DNA from: Sclerotiophoma versabilis
Lineage: Eukaryota; Ascomycota; Dothideomycetes; Pleosporales; Didymellaceae
Length of the DNA stretch: 64,000 nucleotides
Assembly: GCA_012274445.1 (NCBI GenBank)
Contig: JAAROD010000026.1
Coordinates: forward strand, 558,001 to 622,000
Direction: 5' to 3'
Shown here: piece by piece, positions 46,207 to 57,182 of the stretch
Layout: the number at the start of each line of letters is the position of its first letter
How positions within the stretch are numbered: the first letter of the stretch is position 1
Notes under the pieces: generated by a model
The model's input: only the letters and a program-made list of their open reading frames with translations
Database searches by the model: none
What the model was told of the DNA's origin: nothing
Program-made: the position numbers and the translations under genes

Positions 46207-47085
46207 ATGTCTCCCACGGAATTCTCCCTCAAAGCTCCTTTGCCAGAGTCCATCAGGGCCCACCGCACAGCCTATGCTGGAGGTACTTCAAGCCCCAACA
46301 TCAGTGGTTCAAGTACTGCAAGCACCAGCCTTCCACTAAGTGCTCTCCAACACTCAAAATCGCACCTCACGCGGTCGCAATCTTCAAGTCCATCAGAGAC
46401 CGCTCAAACCGAGCTAGAACCCTCCAGCCCTCGATCAAATCCTCTAGCACATCCAGAAGGGCACCTCACGCAGTCACGCTCCCCAAGTCCATCACCAGCC
46501 GCTCAAACCCCACCAAATACCTCCAGCGCATCCCCACCCCCCTCTCTATCCCTATCCCCGTCGAGCCCCAGCCCCCAGCCAAGCGCAGCACAACCCACCA
46601 ACTCCTTGCCAAAATCCGCATACAACTACCAACCCTACCAGCCGCGTGCACCCCCACCGGTCCAGCCGTGGACGCGAAAGCAACTCTACAGCCAGTTGGT
46701 CAGCATCAGCGCGCCCGTCTTCCTCTCGTGCAATCTGACGAATCCAGTGCATCTAGCCAGCATACTAGCGCACGGGTGCGAGTGGGACGTCGTGGAGCAG
46801 GTGGCGGAGGGTATGACTCCGGCGGTGCTGGGTGACAGGGTGAATGCCGGGGTGAGTACTGGGGTGGATGCTGGGGTGGATGCTGGAGTGAACGCTGGAG
46901 TGACTGACTCTGGGGTCGAGGGCGTGTTAGTTGGGGGTCTTGTTGCGGGCGCGATGGAGCGGCTTTCAGCGGTGTTTCAGCGCAGGTATACCGGGAGGGC
47001 AGAAAGGGTTGTGGAAGAAGTGTCTGTTTGGATTGAGGATGGGGCCGTGGTTGCTGTGGCTGCTTATGTGTATCGACGGGCGTAG
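46207..47085 (+). CDS. Ser/Pro-rich orphan with a 12-bp coding repeat
   Basis: Intronless frame, 292 aa from the preferred start (ACAAAATGTC, MSPTEFSLKAPLPES); an ATG 30 codons upstream is less likely. Residues 1-165 are low-complexity Ser/Pro/Thr with an imperfect internal duplication (SHLTRSQSSSPSETAQT versus GHLTQSRSPSPSPAAQT). The C-terminal 125 residues look folded: RKQLYSQLVSISAPVFLSCN, CEWDVVEQVAEGMTPAVLGD, a DAGV repeat region and a final mixed strand/helix ending AAYVYRRA. I recognise no family. It could be a lineage-specific regulator; composition alone gives no function. Confidence 0.5.
   Translation: MSPTEFSLKAPLPESIRAHRTAYAGGTSSPNISGSSTASTSLPLSALQHSKSHLTRSQSSSPSETAQTELEPSSPRSNPLAHPEGHLTQSRSPSPSPAAQTPPNTSSASPPPSLSLSPSSPSPQPSAAQPTNSLPKSAYNYQPYQPRAPPPVQPWTRKQLYSQLVSISAPVFLSCNLTNPVHLASILAHGCEWDVVEQVAEGMTPAVLGDRVNAGVSTGVDAGVDAGVNAGVTDSGVEGVLVGGLVAGAMERLSAVFQRRYTGRAERVVEEVSVWIEDGAVVAVAAYVYRRA
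46840..46905 (+). repeat. 12-bp coding repeat (NAGV/DAGV)
   Basis: Five to six 12-bp units, of the type GATGCTGGGGTG, encode four-residue repeats (NAGV, STGV, DAGV, DAGV, NAGV) inside the Ser/Pro-rich orphan. Slippage-prone coding sequence. Confidence 0.8.
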
Positions 47086-47340
47086 GGTTGCGATACCATG
47101 TTAGTTTTGCTTTTGTTGATACCCAGTATAGTGGCTTTTGTATTTGCATTCAGGGACGGTAGATTTGATGCTTTTACTGGCTTCTGGCTTCGTCTTGTTT
47201 TCAAACTTTTGATTACTGTTCGGTTCACTGAATCTGTGCTGTTCAAACTCTGATTGATAGCAATGCCATAAATTCAAACGCTCCTGCGCGCATACATGCT
47301 ACGTACCTCCCAAACGCCATTGGCCCCAATGCAAACTTCC

Positions 47341-50271
47341 TCATCGCCCACGTCTAGCAACGTCCTCCAAGAAGCCCAGTAAGAAAGTCTTATCAACCGG
47401 GCTCTTCGCACCGCTACCAACCGCCGAGCCAGCCGCATTCTGACCCTGCCCTCCTTGCAAGCCCTGTAGACCAGGTTGCCCCAGAACGGGCTCGCCAATA
47501 CTCGAAATTCGACTCCTGCTTGCATGGTCTGCAGGTGTGCCGGTGCGACTACCCTGCCGCAGCGGGCTTACAGGGCTAACGAGGCCGGACATGGCGGTCT
47601 TAGGTGTCGGCGGATTGGGAGTCCTGCTGAATGGGAGCGGGCTGTGGGATTGCTGAATGGGTGCGCGGTGCGCAGATTGAGGAGAGGGCTTGTTGAAGAG
47701 ACCGAGTAGAGCGTTTCGCTGGTCTGAGGTATTGGATTCCCGGCGGTCGAAAGCGGCGGGTTGCGCTTGAGTCGCTTGGACGGGATGCGAAGGCGGCTGT
47801 GGTGACGGACTCTTGAACAAGTTCAACAAACCCTGAGCCTGTGCAGAAGCTGGCTGGCCGGGAACTGGCGGTGCTGCGGGCGCTGGTTGGGCAGGCTTGA
47901 CTTGAGGGGAGGCTCCCTTGAACATTGCAAGAAGATTGTCTGCTTGGGCTGGTCTTGCAGCTGCCGGCTGAGGAGAAGCGTCCTTGAACATATCTAGCAG
48001 ATTCTGTGCCTGTGCTGAGGGTGCTGGGGCAGCAAGTTGAGCTGATGCGGGCTGAGGCGAGGGACCCTTGAACATGTCTAGTAGATTCTGTGTGTGCGCG
48101 GTGGAGCCAGGGGCTGCAGCAGCTTGCTGGGGTCGCTTGAGAATCTGCGGCTGGAATGCCGGCGCAGGTGCCGTTCGTACATCTCCATGCGTCTGCTGGG
48201 CATGCTTGGAGGCAGCAATGACCGTGACATCTGGCCCGTTACGTACAACTGGTGCCTGACTTGCCGGGGATGGGCCACGAGAGTGTCCATTGACGGAAAG
48301 CTGCTTACGTCTCTTCACTGTATCAAAGTCTGGTGCATTCACTGGTCCGCTGACAGTGGCTGAGGTGAGTCCAGGTTTAGTCTGATTGGTGAAGAGATCA
48401 AGCAGGCCCTGATTCGGAGCTTTTGCTGTGTGCGTTGCTGGTTGAGCCTGCACAAAGCCTGGTGTCAGAGGTTGCGCCGAAAGCTCAGCCGGCTCCGCAG
48501 GTGCAGGAGACTTTGGTGGCGGGATTGCGCTGAAGAGGGTGAGCAGTGAATCTTGATGAACGGTTCTTGGCTTTGGTTGTGGTTGACTGAGCGGAGGGGA
48601 CTGGTAGACAGGTGAACTCATCATCTGTGGAGGCGACACGAGCTCGTGAAGAGGACGCTGTGGGTGCGGCTGCTGCAGTCTTGGGGTGGAGTACTGGGGC
48701 TGCGACTGCAAAGAAGCTTGAGTCTGCGGCGGGTTGGGCTTTTGCTCGCTGATCCTAAAAGAGTTTAACAGCCCCAGAGTATGTGCAGTAAGCTTTGGTG
48801 TTGGTAGGCCAGACGCGGCGGGGACTTCTGGCCCTCTCCCAGGCGCACCGGTGAACTGGCCATGTTGAGGTGGTTGCTGAGCATGTCCTTGCTGCTGGAA
48901 GTTGTGGTTTGGTGGTGGTGGAGGCGGCATGAAGTGGCGTGGAAGTTGAAGCGGCATATCTTGTGGGTGCTGTTGCTGCCCCTGGAACTGCATGTTCTGG
49001 TGGGGTGGGAAGGAAAACGGGGGCGGAGGGCCCATCTGTGGCGGGAGCGGGTGATGCTGACCATGCGGGCTTTGAGGAGGCTGCACTGGAGTGTGTACGA
49101 TTTGCTCGAACGGTGTCTGCGGCAACGAGCCTGGAGGGCCGCTGGGGCCGCTGGGGCCGCTTCTCCCTTGCAGTAGGGCTAGCAGAGGGTTGGCCTGAGG
49201 TTGGCCGCTTGGTGCGTCCACTGGGGGTGTGGGCGCTGATGGACCTCTGCCTACGCTCAACAACTTTTTGAGCTCCGCTGCGGGATCCATGGACAGCTGT
49301 GATTGTGCAGCTAGCTCTTGAGGTTGACTCTGCCCTAATCGTGCGACCAGGCTGGCGAAGTTGTTGTCGAATGATTGCGCAGCAGCCTGTGTGGTCTCCT
49401 GGTCAGCTATGGGATCATATACCTCAGCCTGAAGGTCTTCGTCGTCGGTGATTGCAGGAGGCGGCGGCACATGCTGCCCAGATCGAGCTCGCTGCTTGTC
49501 AAGCTTGTGTTGCAGCTTGATCCACGCCCTCAGGGGGCCCAGAAAGGGGGCAACCATGTAGAAGCTGCTCTCCTTGATCTGATCCTGGCCGGGGACCTGC
49601 TGCTGTACCTGGTTCTTCCGCCTCACGGTAGGCAGATCCGTCAGCTTGTACCAACTAATCTTGGAGATCTCCTTCCGTGTGCGCGGCTCAAAGTACGTGT
49701 CCATGGGCACGCCGCGGAAGACGTAGAGCATCATGCTCTGCTCGCGCATGGTGACGGTGATGCTCTTCATCTGCTCTTCGGGCAGCACCAGACCGGCGTG
49801 GTTCAGGTCATAGCCGGTCTCTTCCCAGACCTCCCTCACCGCGCAGTCCAGGTCGTTCTCTTCCTTGTTGATCTTGCCTCGCGGGAAGCTCCACTTGGCG
49901 CCCTTCTTCCAGCCCTTGACCAGGACGGCGTGGGTCATGTCCTGGTTGAGCATGATGGCGCCGCGGACGGGGACGCGGGTCTTGTAGGCGAGGAACTGGT
50001 CATAGGCCTGCTGGTGCAGCTCGGCCGAGTAGGCGGAGAACAGCGGGCAGTGCTGGAACATGAGCTGCGAGAACTTGCGCAGGTGCATCGAGGGCAGGCT
50101 GTGGGGGTCCAGCGGGCGGATGAAGTCTTCGTAGAACCATTGTGCCTCTTCGATCTGGAAGCAGATGCGCTCGACGGAGAGCAGCTCCTCCTGCGGGAGG
50201 TTGACGATGAAGCGGACGCACAGATCGTCCAGCCAGTCAACGAGCGTCATCTTGGTGGGTGCGGTGGTCAT
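47341..50271 (-). CDS. DCP2: mRNA-decapping enzyme Dcp2
   Basis: Nudix hydrolase that removes the m7G cap to start 5'-3' mRNA decay in P-bodies. Intronless, 976 aa from MTTAPTKMTLVDWL (the open frame continues upstream without family similarity). The N-terminal regulatory domain, about residues 8-100 (WLDDLCVRFIVNLPQEEL, AQWFYEDFIRPLDP), binds Dcp1. The Nudix box is at residues 132-154, with catalytic Glu147, Glu150 and Glu151 in REVWEET. Box B follows through about residue 260. The long tail is Pro/Gln-rich and carries at least eight short Leu/Phe motifs (LLDMF, LLAMF, LLNLF, LLGLF, LLDLF, LLTLF, LLNSF), most followed by K..SPQP. These resemble the helical leucine-rich motifs known to bind Edc3-type partners in fission yeast Dcp2. 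Confidence 0.95.
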   Translation of the reverse strand: MTTAPTKMTLVDWLDDLCVRFIVNLPQEELLSVERICFQIEEAQWFYEDFIRPLDPHSLPSMHLRKFSQLMFQHCPLFSAYSAELHQQAYDQFLAYKTRVPVRGAIMLNQDMTHAVLVKGWKKGAKWSFPRGKINKEENDLDCAVREVWEETGYDLNHAGLVLPEEQMKSITVTMREQSMMLYVFRGVPMDTYFEPRTRKEISKISWYKLTDLPTVRRKNQVQQQVPGQDQIKESSFYMVAPFLGPLRAWIKLQHKLDKQRARSGQHVPPPPAITDDEDLQAEVYDPIADQETTQAAAQSFDNNFASLVARLGQSQPQELAAQSQLSMDPAAELKKLLSVGRGPSAPTPPVDAPSGQPQANPLLALLQGRSGPSGPSGPPGSLPQTPFEQIVHTPVQPPQSPHGQHHPLPPQMGPPPPFSFPPHQNMQFQGQQQHPQDMPLQLPRHFMPPPPPPNHNFQQQGHAQQPPQHGQFTGAPGRGPEVPAASGLPTPKLTAHTLGLLNSFRISEQKPNPPQTQASLQSQPQYSTPRLQQPHPQRPLHELVSPPQMMSSPVYQSPPLSQPQPKPRTVHQDSLLTLFSAIPPPKSPAPAEPAELSAQPLTPGFVQAQPATHTAKAPNQGLLDLFTNQTKPGLTSATVSGPVNAPDFDTVKRRKQLSVNGHSRGPSPASQAPVVRNGPDVTVIAASKHAQQTHGDVRTAPAPAFQPQILKRPQQAAAAPGSTAHTQNLLDMFKGPSPQPASAQLAAPAPSAQAQNLLDMFKDASPQPAAARPAQADNLLAMFKGASPQVKPAQPAPAAPPVPGQPASAQAQGLLNLFKSPSPQPPSHPVQATQAQPAAFDRRESNTSDQRNALLGLFNKPSPQSAHRAPIQQSHSPLPFSRTPNPPTPKTAMSGLVSPVSPLRQGSRTGTPADHASRSRISSIGEPVLGQPGLQGLQGGQGQNAAGSAVGSGAKSPVDKTFLLGFLEDVARRGR

Positions 50272-51039
50272 GTTGGCCGGTGTCGCGCAGCATGCTCCGG
50301 GCACTGCGGTCGCGGGGGTGTCGGGCAGCGGGCGCGTCGCAAGCTCGAGACAGTCGAGTCTGCGGGTCGAGTGCACTGCGGCAGGCAGAGAGGGCGCGGG
50401 AGCGGGGCAGATTGGGGTGAAGGCGTGCGTGGGGGTTCTAGGCGTGCAGACGCAGACGCAGACGCAGACGCAGGCAGGCCGTTGTTCGACCACCAGAGCT
50501 GCGAGCTTGCATTGACGTGCCGTGGCTGTGCACCACCACCGCCACCGCCGCCACAGCTACGTCGATCGCTCCTGCGATGGCAAAGACGGGCCTAGAAACA
50601 CCGTCACGTCACAGTCGCGTCTGGCTGGAATCAGGGCAGGCGGGCAGCACACCGCCAAACCCGTGCTGCTTAAGAGCCAGCGCTGGCTGCCCTCGAGCTG
50701 CGGGCTGCACTGCTTGCTGCACTGCACCTGGCCGCCAGCTCACCAGCCTTTGTGTCTGCACCCGCACTCGTCGTCTATTCATAGGCAGCGACGCGCCCGT
50801 TTCAGATTTCCTGCACTCGACAGCCGCCGCCCAACCAGCTCCCGCCCGCTCTTTGTGAGACTGCCGCCCGTAGTGCATTGTCAACACTGCGTCAAAGAAG
50901 TCAAAGAGAAGTCAAGACTTATAAGCTCTTCCTGCAGCCTCCATTGCTGCTGCATCCATAGCCAAGACCACCTTCCTCACCCTTTACCCCCATCCCTCGC
51001 CAGCACACCACAACACCGCAACACCGCAACACCGCAGCC
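50272..51039. other. Divergent promoter region of DCP2
   Basis: About 770 bp between DCP2 (minus) and a DUF4112-like gene (plus). It includes a GCAGAC hexanucleotide tract at about 50445-50476. A C-rich pyrimidine stretch precedes the plus-strand start. No gene. Confidence 0.55.
50445..50476. repeat. Hexanucleotide repeat
   Basis: About five GCAGAC units in tandem, roughly 180 bp upstream of the DCP2 start. Confidence 0.8.
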
Positions 51040-51840
51040 ATGGCCCAAGTCGTCGCCAAGTATGCCGCGAAGAAGATGCTCGCAGGCGAAATGGCCAAGT
51101 ACGCAGGCAAGGCCGCCGCTGGCCCATACGTAAGCTGTCTCCACTCCGCTGCCCTGCATCCATGATTGACCGCGAGTCAGGACCCCTACTACGAGGAGAT
51201 CCCCCATCCCAGGAAGCCAGACAAGACGAAGAAGGTCAAGAAGCAGATTCCCGCCTACATCCCCGAGCAGGAGGCCAACATCCTGGCCAGAGCCCGCAAG
51301 ACTGCGTACCGGCTCGACTTTGCGCTTTTCAGCTTCCTGGGCATCCGCTTCGGTTGGTCCTCCGTCATTGCCTTGGTGCCGGCTATTGGTGACGCTGCCG
51401 CCGCACTGCTCTCCCTCAAACTCATCATGAGCATGCGAAAGGTTGAATGCGGTTTGCCCGTTACCGTCCTCCTTCTGATGATGGTCAACCTCGCTATCGA
51501 CTTTGCCGTTGGCCTCGTACCATTGGTTGGTGATCTGGCAGACGCTGCCTACAAGTGCAACGGCAAGAACGTCCGCCTACTGGAGGAGCATCTGGACAAG
51601 GTCTACATGCCCGACGAGCTGAAGACTAAGAAGTCGAAGCTGCCAAGGGGAAGCCGACCGCGTCCTGCCTCCGTCTACATCGACTTTTCCGATGATGAGG
51701 ACGAGCGCCGCGGTACCTACGACGGCCATCACGACCAAGTTCGCCACCCTCAGCGCGCGTACTCTGGCCGTCGAGATAGGATCCCTGACGAGGAGATGGG
51801 TCGTTCTGGCCGCCACGACACCAGGAGCAGCCGGCGATAG
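51040..51840 (+). CDS. DUF4112-like membrane protein
   Basis: Exons 51040..51129 and 51181..51840 give 249 aa; the 51-nt intron runs GTAAGC to GTCAG. The N-terminus is MAQVVAKYAAKKMLAGEMAKY (amphipathic). The central hydrophobic pair reads WSSVIALVPAIGDAAAALLS and LLMMVNLAIDFAVGLVPLVG, with the repeated P-x-x-G-D feature typical of this small family found in bacteria and fungi. The C-terminal 80 residues are polar and basic/acidic (DFSDDEDERRG, RSGRHDTRSSRR). The product is an integral membrane protein with an unknown role. The two similar hairpins suggest an internal duplication. Confidence 0.8.
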
Positions 51841-52323
51841 AGCGCAATTTCCTTTGTCTACAGTTCCAGTTGTATCAACAGTCGTTTCTTTGTTTGTCAT
51901 TACTGCAGCGCTCGCTGTTGGTCACTTGGCCCTCCACAGATACCCATCAAGATTCCCTAGTCAGCCCACTCGTAGTCTTTGTAATACCACTTCTTCCACG
52001 TCTCTCCAGTACTTCCCAAGATATGGCATATCTCCAGGTTACCTGGTTTTGCATGTGCGCTCAGCCAGGAGGATTTAATTGAGAAGTGACCTGTGTGCAT
52101 GCTAATTCCCAACATGGCGGTCAGGTTATTCTTTTGTTGCTCTTGCGCCTCCCGCTATTCATCCTCACCTTCACTTCGTCTCCACGATCGCCGCCCAATA
52201 TAAACACAACGCTCGCACCAACTCCACTTCCTCTTCCTTCCACTCAGCGACCTCTCAACTTGGCACCTCCCGAACATCTCTTGAACGCACCAACATTCCT
52301 CAACCACTACCTCCACGGTCACC
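51841..52323. other. Intergenic region
   Basis: 480 bp between two plus-strand genes, with a TATA element at 52199 near its right end. Confidence 0.5.
52199..52204 (+). promoter_or_regulatory. TATA box of the secreted Cys-rich gene
   Basis: TATAAA 120 bp before the ATG at 52324, followed by a C/T- and A-rich leader. It fits a regulated, strongly expressed gene; the assignment is by position. Confidence 0.45.
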
Positions 52324-53657
52324 ATGAGGGCCTTCGCTCTCTTCGCGCTGATCGTCGCAGCCTTCACCTTGGCTGCTCCAGCATCCCCTCCCAACAGCAC
52401 TCCCGACAGCACTCCCAACGGCGACATCCCAAAGAATCTCTACCACTTCAGCGTGAGCTTCTCAGAGTACTGCGAGAACGGGGTCCTCAGGGCGCGCGGC
52501 TGGGCGGGCAATGGGCAGACCAGCTTCGCCCTGAACTTCTTCAGCGATCCAACGCAGAAAGTGCGTATTCCTCTGCATCCCGGAAGGGATCTACTGTTCG
52601 GCCCATATAGCGACTCGCAACACGCTTTTGGCGTTGAGTACGACGGCTGCGTGTGGACTTCCGAGGGCGGGTGGCCTTGCGGGTGGTGCGAGATGAAGCC
52701 GTGGACGATGGGGCCACTGGATTGCCAGACTGGACAGCCGGGGCATCAGCGCTTGACGTACCGGGTTTGCTATTTTGTCGATGCGCATATGGATGGACTC
52801 GCTGGCTATGGCTTGGAAGACAGTACTAGTCAGAGACCGAGTGAGGAGACCTTCAAGGCAATTGCTGCGCGAGATGAGTTGCACGAGGCTCCCACAGTGG
52901 TCAACGTCACTCTCGATGTGGATGTCGCAGCGCCGGGACCGATGAATTGTGACACTGGCACGCCGGAACCGCATCGAGTAAGTAAACACTTCAAGCTGAT
53001 GAGTAGACAAGCTAAAGAACGCAGCTCGCCCATGTATCGTGCAAATTTCCAGCCCCCTTCAACGACCAGATCGCTGCCCGCAACACCCAAACCCCTCCGA
53101 CTCCTTCCCCAGCCATTAAAAAGATAACCTTCGAACTTGCTTCCGCAACCACCACGCCTCCAGCCGAGTTCACTGGCACCCTCCAGGCCACAACCGTCTC
53201 CGGAGAAGTCCTCAACGCCGAAGCCTCCACCGTAACTCTCATGCCAGCCATCATCGAAACCGCGCACCCGGATGCCCGTGGCGTTTACACCGAAATCATC
53301 CTCCCCTTCCACATACAGATGTGGGAGTACTGCGGAGCGCAAGGCGAGCGGCTGGCCGGCGGCGTTTACACGAACGGAAACATGAAGCAGTCACTTGATT
53401 TCAAGCCGGGGCTGATGACGAGCGTCGCCCACCGGGTGCCGGGGTATGCAAACCTCGAGATCGGGCCATTTGACTACAAAGATAGCAAGCTGAGGTTTGG
53501 ATATGCTGGGTGTGAGTGGTGGGACCTGGAGACGTGGAAGAGCTGCGGCGAGTGCCGTGCGGGCCGCTGGAGTGCAGGGCCCGTTGACTGCAAGGGCGCC
53601 GTGCCGATCCGCTTCAAGGATATGGATTGCTCGGTCTTGTTGGGTACCAAGCCGTAG
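52324..53657 (+). CDS. Secreted protein with two copies of a Cys-rich domain
   Basis: Exons 52324..52977 and 53025..53657 give 428 aa. Residues 1-18 are a signal peptide (MRAFALFALIVAAFTLAA). Two halves share one pattern. The first has FSEYCENG, GPYSDSQHAFGVEYDGCVW, then PCGWCEMKPWTMGPLDC. The second has MWEYCGAQ, GPFDYKDSKLRFGYAGCEW, then SCGECRAGRWSAGPVDC. In each copy a single Cys opens the domain and a C-x(n)-CGxC-x(7-8)-GPxDC block closes it, which suggests disulfides. A Thr/Pro-rich linker with the intron lies between. I know no enzyme with this signature. Size, secretion and Cys content are compatible with a wall or effector-like protein, which is inference. Confidence 0.75.
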
Positions 53658-54092
53658 AGGGGAGCGCATGGCGTTTTGAGTACCTGGGTGCATGAGTGCT
53701 TCTGGGTCTGTATGTCGCCCAGTTGAGTGCCTGGTTCGGGGGTGATACGATCTCGATGTGAGGACTTCACAAAGGTTCAATGATCAAGTAAATTAAACGT
53801 CCAAACTAACTTCCTCGTCTTGCAACGATTTTGGAGTATAGGGTCATAACACTGAAAACGTCCTTGCTCTAAGTTGAGTTTGTGTTTGTAATGCATTACC
53901 TCGCGTCATCCACACGCAGAGCGATATTTACAGATCTTCCATTATTGCTAGAGACTATGTACAGGCGGCCCAAAAAAGCTCATAGGGTATCTTGCGGCCA
54001 TCGAACTCACTATATACATAATTCATGCGCTGTCTTCACATTAGTCATTACTCCATCTCAAATCTCTCCCTCAGACGGGCATCAGCTCGAGT
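53658..54092. other. Convergent intergenic region
   Basis: 435 bp between the 3' ends of the secreted-protein and PAP2-type genes. AT-richer; nothing else seen. Confidence 0.5.
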
Positions 54093-55479
54093 TTATCGAA
54101 TGACAACGCCCTTCTTCAACACCCTCTCGTCATCCTCTCCATCGATCAACACCGCCCTCCTCTCCGGCTTGTCGATCCGCACACACCACAGGAAGTAATC
54201 CTCCAGTGGCAGCAGGTTCAGCAACACCCGGTTACCAGTCCACGCTAACCCGCAAACCATGGCGCCCGCGACTGCGTCGAGGATGAAATGGTTCGCGGTC
54301 GCGACGATGGCTACCAGAATGATGGCCGGGTACGCAACGCCAACGATCAGGCACGCCAGGCGACGAGCACTTGGCAACCTAAGCCTGAGCGTCTTGCCCA
54401 CGACAGGCGTTCTTAAGCTCAAGACCCGTGAGCGCTGGTGCTGAGGGGCCAGAGGAAGGAAAATGATGGTCAATCCAACCAACAGACTGTAGCCAAAGTG
54501 TAGTGAAGGCATGGCAGCGTACTGATTGCAGAACTTGTTCTGTGTCCAGACAGAGCTCTCCCCTTCCGAACCGTGAACGGTATCCACGAAGCCAAAGCTC
54601 CTCGCCTCCTCGCCCACAGCGCCAGGCACATTCGGGTCAGACAGCAGACGCGGCGGCATGCAGGGCCAGAGTGTGAAGACTATGAAGGCGATGAGGTTGC
54701 ACGTCGCCATTGTACGACGGCGCGCTTCGTATAGCTTGGGGCCGGCGGGACTGCCGTGCGGTTCGCGATTCGGACTCGAGGACTTGTGGTTGCGCTGGTG
54801 GTATGAGGGCAGGTCGACGCGGTTTTGCATTGTGGTGTAGAAGAAGAGGAAGACGAGGAAGAGAATGGTACCGGGGATGTGGATGAAGCTGTATATCCGG
54901 TTTGTCCAGTGGAGAAGCAGCGGGTGCTGCAGGAACCAGTGCTGGACATCAAGTTCGTGGAATATGTGGAGGCGTTGCTCGAGGTGGATTACTTGGAGGG
55001 CGTGTCGGCGAGCGACATTGACGGTGCCTTCGACCATTGTGACAGCGCTGAAGGCGCGACCGAGTTGGTAAACCTGGAAGCGTAAGTATCCTGCTTTAGG
55101 GTGGGTAGGGTAAGAGGAAGCATACCCAGTAAATCAGAGCCCAGTACCATGCTTCAACCAAGAATGGGAACTTGCGGAGAAGTCGGCTGAGGAAGTAGTC
55201 TCTGAACCTACGCGAGTTTGGCGATGTAACTTCTGTCTGAAAGCCGAAAACTCGTAGCTCTCGTGTTCGCCATTTTGGTACCTCGTCCACACCAGCTAAG
55301 AGGGAGTCGCTCGATAAAGATGAGCGTCCTGGTTCGGAGTCTGGCGAAGACGATCTAGGGGAGGATGTTTGGTCTCTCCGTCGGCCAAAAAGTTTGTACT
55401 CCTTGTTGCGATTCACCCAGGTACCTCCGAACAGAAGGGTCACTACGACCAGCGGTTCTGCGACCGCGCCGATGCCCAT
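54093..55479 (-). CDS. PAP2-superfamily integral membrane protein
   Basis: Two exons, complement(join(54093..55073,55126..55479)), give 444 aa; the 52-nt intron starts GTATGC. The start is MGIGAVAEPLVVVTLLFGGTW, the beginning of a membrane helix. The splice restores AWYWALIYWVYQLGRAFSAV. Later spans carry the phosphatase-type pocket: WTQNKFCNQYAAMPSLHFGYS and ATANHFILDAVAGAMVCG, i.e. SLH and the NHxxxD pair of the PAP2_3/inositolphosphotransferase branch. An N-terminal TM is followed by a Ser/Arg-rich loop. Relatives include Aur1/Ipc1-like enzymes and uncharacterised fungal lipid phosphatases; the short SLH motif and gene size favour the latter. It likely acts on phospholipid or sphingolipid in internal membranes. 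Confidence 0.85.
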
Positions 55480-57182
55480 GGTGATGTGTAGGAAGTTGTG
55501 GTAGCAAAAGCACTGGAAGTGCTGTCCAATATTTAGCTGTAGGCGCTCCTTGGACCTTGACGTATGCTTGAGGTATGATCTGCAAGCCCGGAAGTAGCGG
55601 TACGCCACAAGCCTGAATCAAACAAACAGGGTAGCTAGCCGGTCAGCCCGCGTCTGCTCTGTTGTCAAGCTAGCAGTGGCGCATAGGTTGTTTGCAGTAT
55701 CTTCAGTAGCGAGTTCAGATTGAGCGACGCCGAGGAGTTATCGATGGGAGAGTCGCGGCGACAGATTCTGCAGGAGGAGATTAGGAAACGCGACAATGAG
55801 ACTAGAAGAGAATATAACGGGGCTTGAGCGCATCTTGAAGTCAGCGGACGCTGGCGGACTAAAAGCTTGATAGCTTTACCAAGGCCTTTACCAAGACCAG
55901 GCAAGTGCTAACCTGCCTCATTAAGGCTTCCCGGCCAAAGCTGCGCCTCGTTCTGCTGGAGCGCGAAGGAGCCGAGATCCGGCAGCGCGTGAGTGCCTAC
56001 CCATTCAGGCGAAGACGTCATGCATTCCAAAGGAGGTTGTGTCGCTGCTGTAGACACCTTTCGTGCCCTTGTTCTATCTTCATACTCTCCCGAATTCCCT
56101 CTGTCGATTGAAGCAGGCCCCGAACCAGAACGTCGCCTGGTGGTCATTGGGCATAGCTTGCTTGCATTTTGGTTGTCAGAACCTCCGCTCGGCACGCGAC
56201 ATCAACCAGCGCTAGAGACTAGCGCTCTAAATAGTCTAGCTTCCATCCGCTGCCGGCGAGTAGTTTCCGCTGATGCTTGGATCGGAAATTTAGGAACGCG
56301 GTCATCCGGTTGGCATTTTCGCCGCATGCTGTGAGCGAGTCGTCGCTGTCGTGTGCCCGCTCGTACGAATCACGTTGTTCCTCATGAATCCGTGAGCACC
56401 TGCATCCCTTGGCACTTGGCATCACGTGTCGCCTGTGGGAAGATACGGGATACGAGAGTATGGCAGGGCTGCAGGGTAACCGATCAAGTAAGTATTGGGA
56501 GGGCACGCCAACGGCTGACATGGCTGGTGTTGACCAAGCTTCTGACTCTATGTCATCTTCGTCTCAAGCTTCATCGGCATAGCTGCTTGCTGTTTGATTT
56601 GCACAGCGACGATGTCAGATGCCGCTTAGCTAGCCGCCGTGTAAGGATCTTCAAGTTGAAGATGTCATCGTGACTTGAACATTTGCATTCCGCTTTCAGA
56701 GCCTTACTCCCGAGTAGCCGACCAATCACTGCGCCATGTTCTCCGACACGACATCTCACGACAGCATGCTAACCCTTGCAGATCCCATGCGTTGTCACTC
56801 GGTCAGCCAGTGTGGTCAGATCGTGTAAACAAGACTTGATTTTGCCCTCGAAGCAGAGCAGTGGTATCCCGGCCAAAGAATGCAAGCGGGTAGTGCTAGC
56901 TCCCAGTATGTTGTATTACAAAAGAAATTCAATCTGCGAATGTGCGCCTGCCGAGTATGCTGATGCCATGGAAACGCTTCCGCCCAAAATAACAATGCAC
57001 GATGAAGTGCTGGGAGATGTGTAGTGCTCAGTTTGTTTTTGCTGAACGCCCCTCCAACGCCTCGCTTGCTGGACCCGAAGAAAGTATGAAATTGCGGCAG
57101 TGAGCCAACAAATAGTAACAAGAAGTGAAGAACAAAATCGATGTACAAACGAAATGGCGACTGACGGGCTACCGGGCAACCA
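55480..57182. other. Gene-poor stretch
   Basis: 1.7 kb between two minus-strand genes. Several frames of 60-110 codons on both strands, none with a motif or splice partners that I trust. No repeat or RNA gene was seen. Confidence 0.45.

Noticed and set aside
49375..50595. Plus-strand frame of 406 codons opposite DCP2
   Set aside because: Antisense shadow of the Nudix region with no domain of its own.
55480..57182. Small genes suggested by 80-110 codon frames
   Set aside because: Frames overlap on both strands, lack motifs and have no consistent splice structure.
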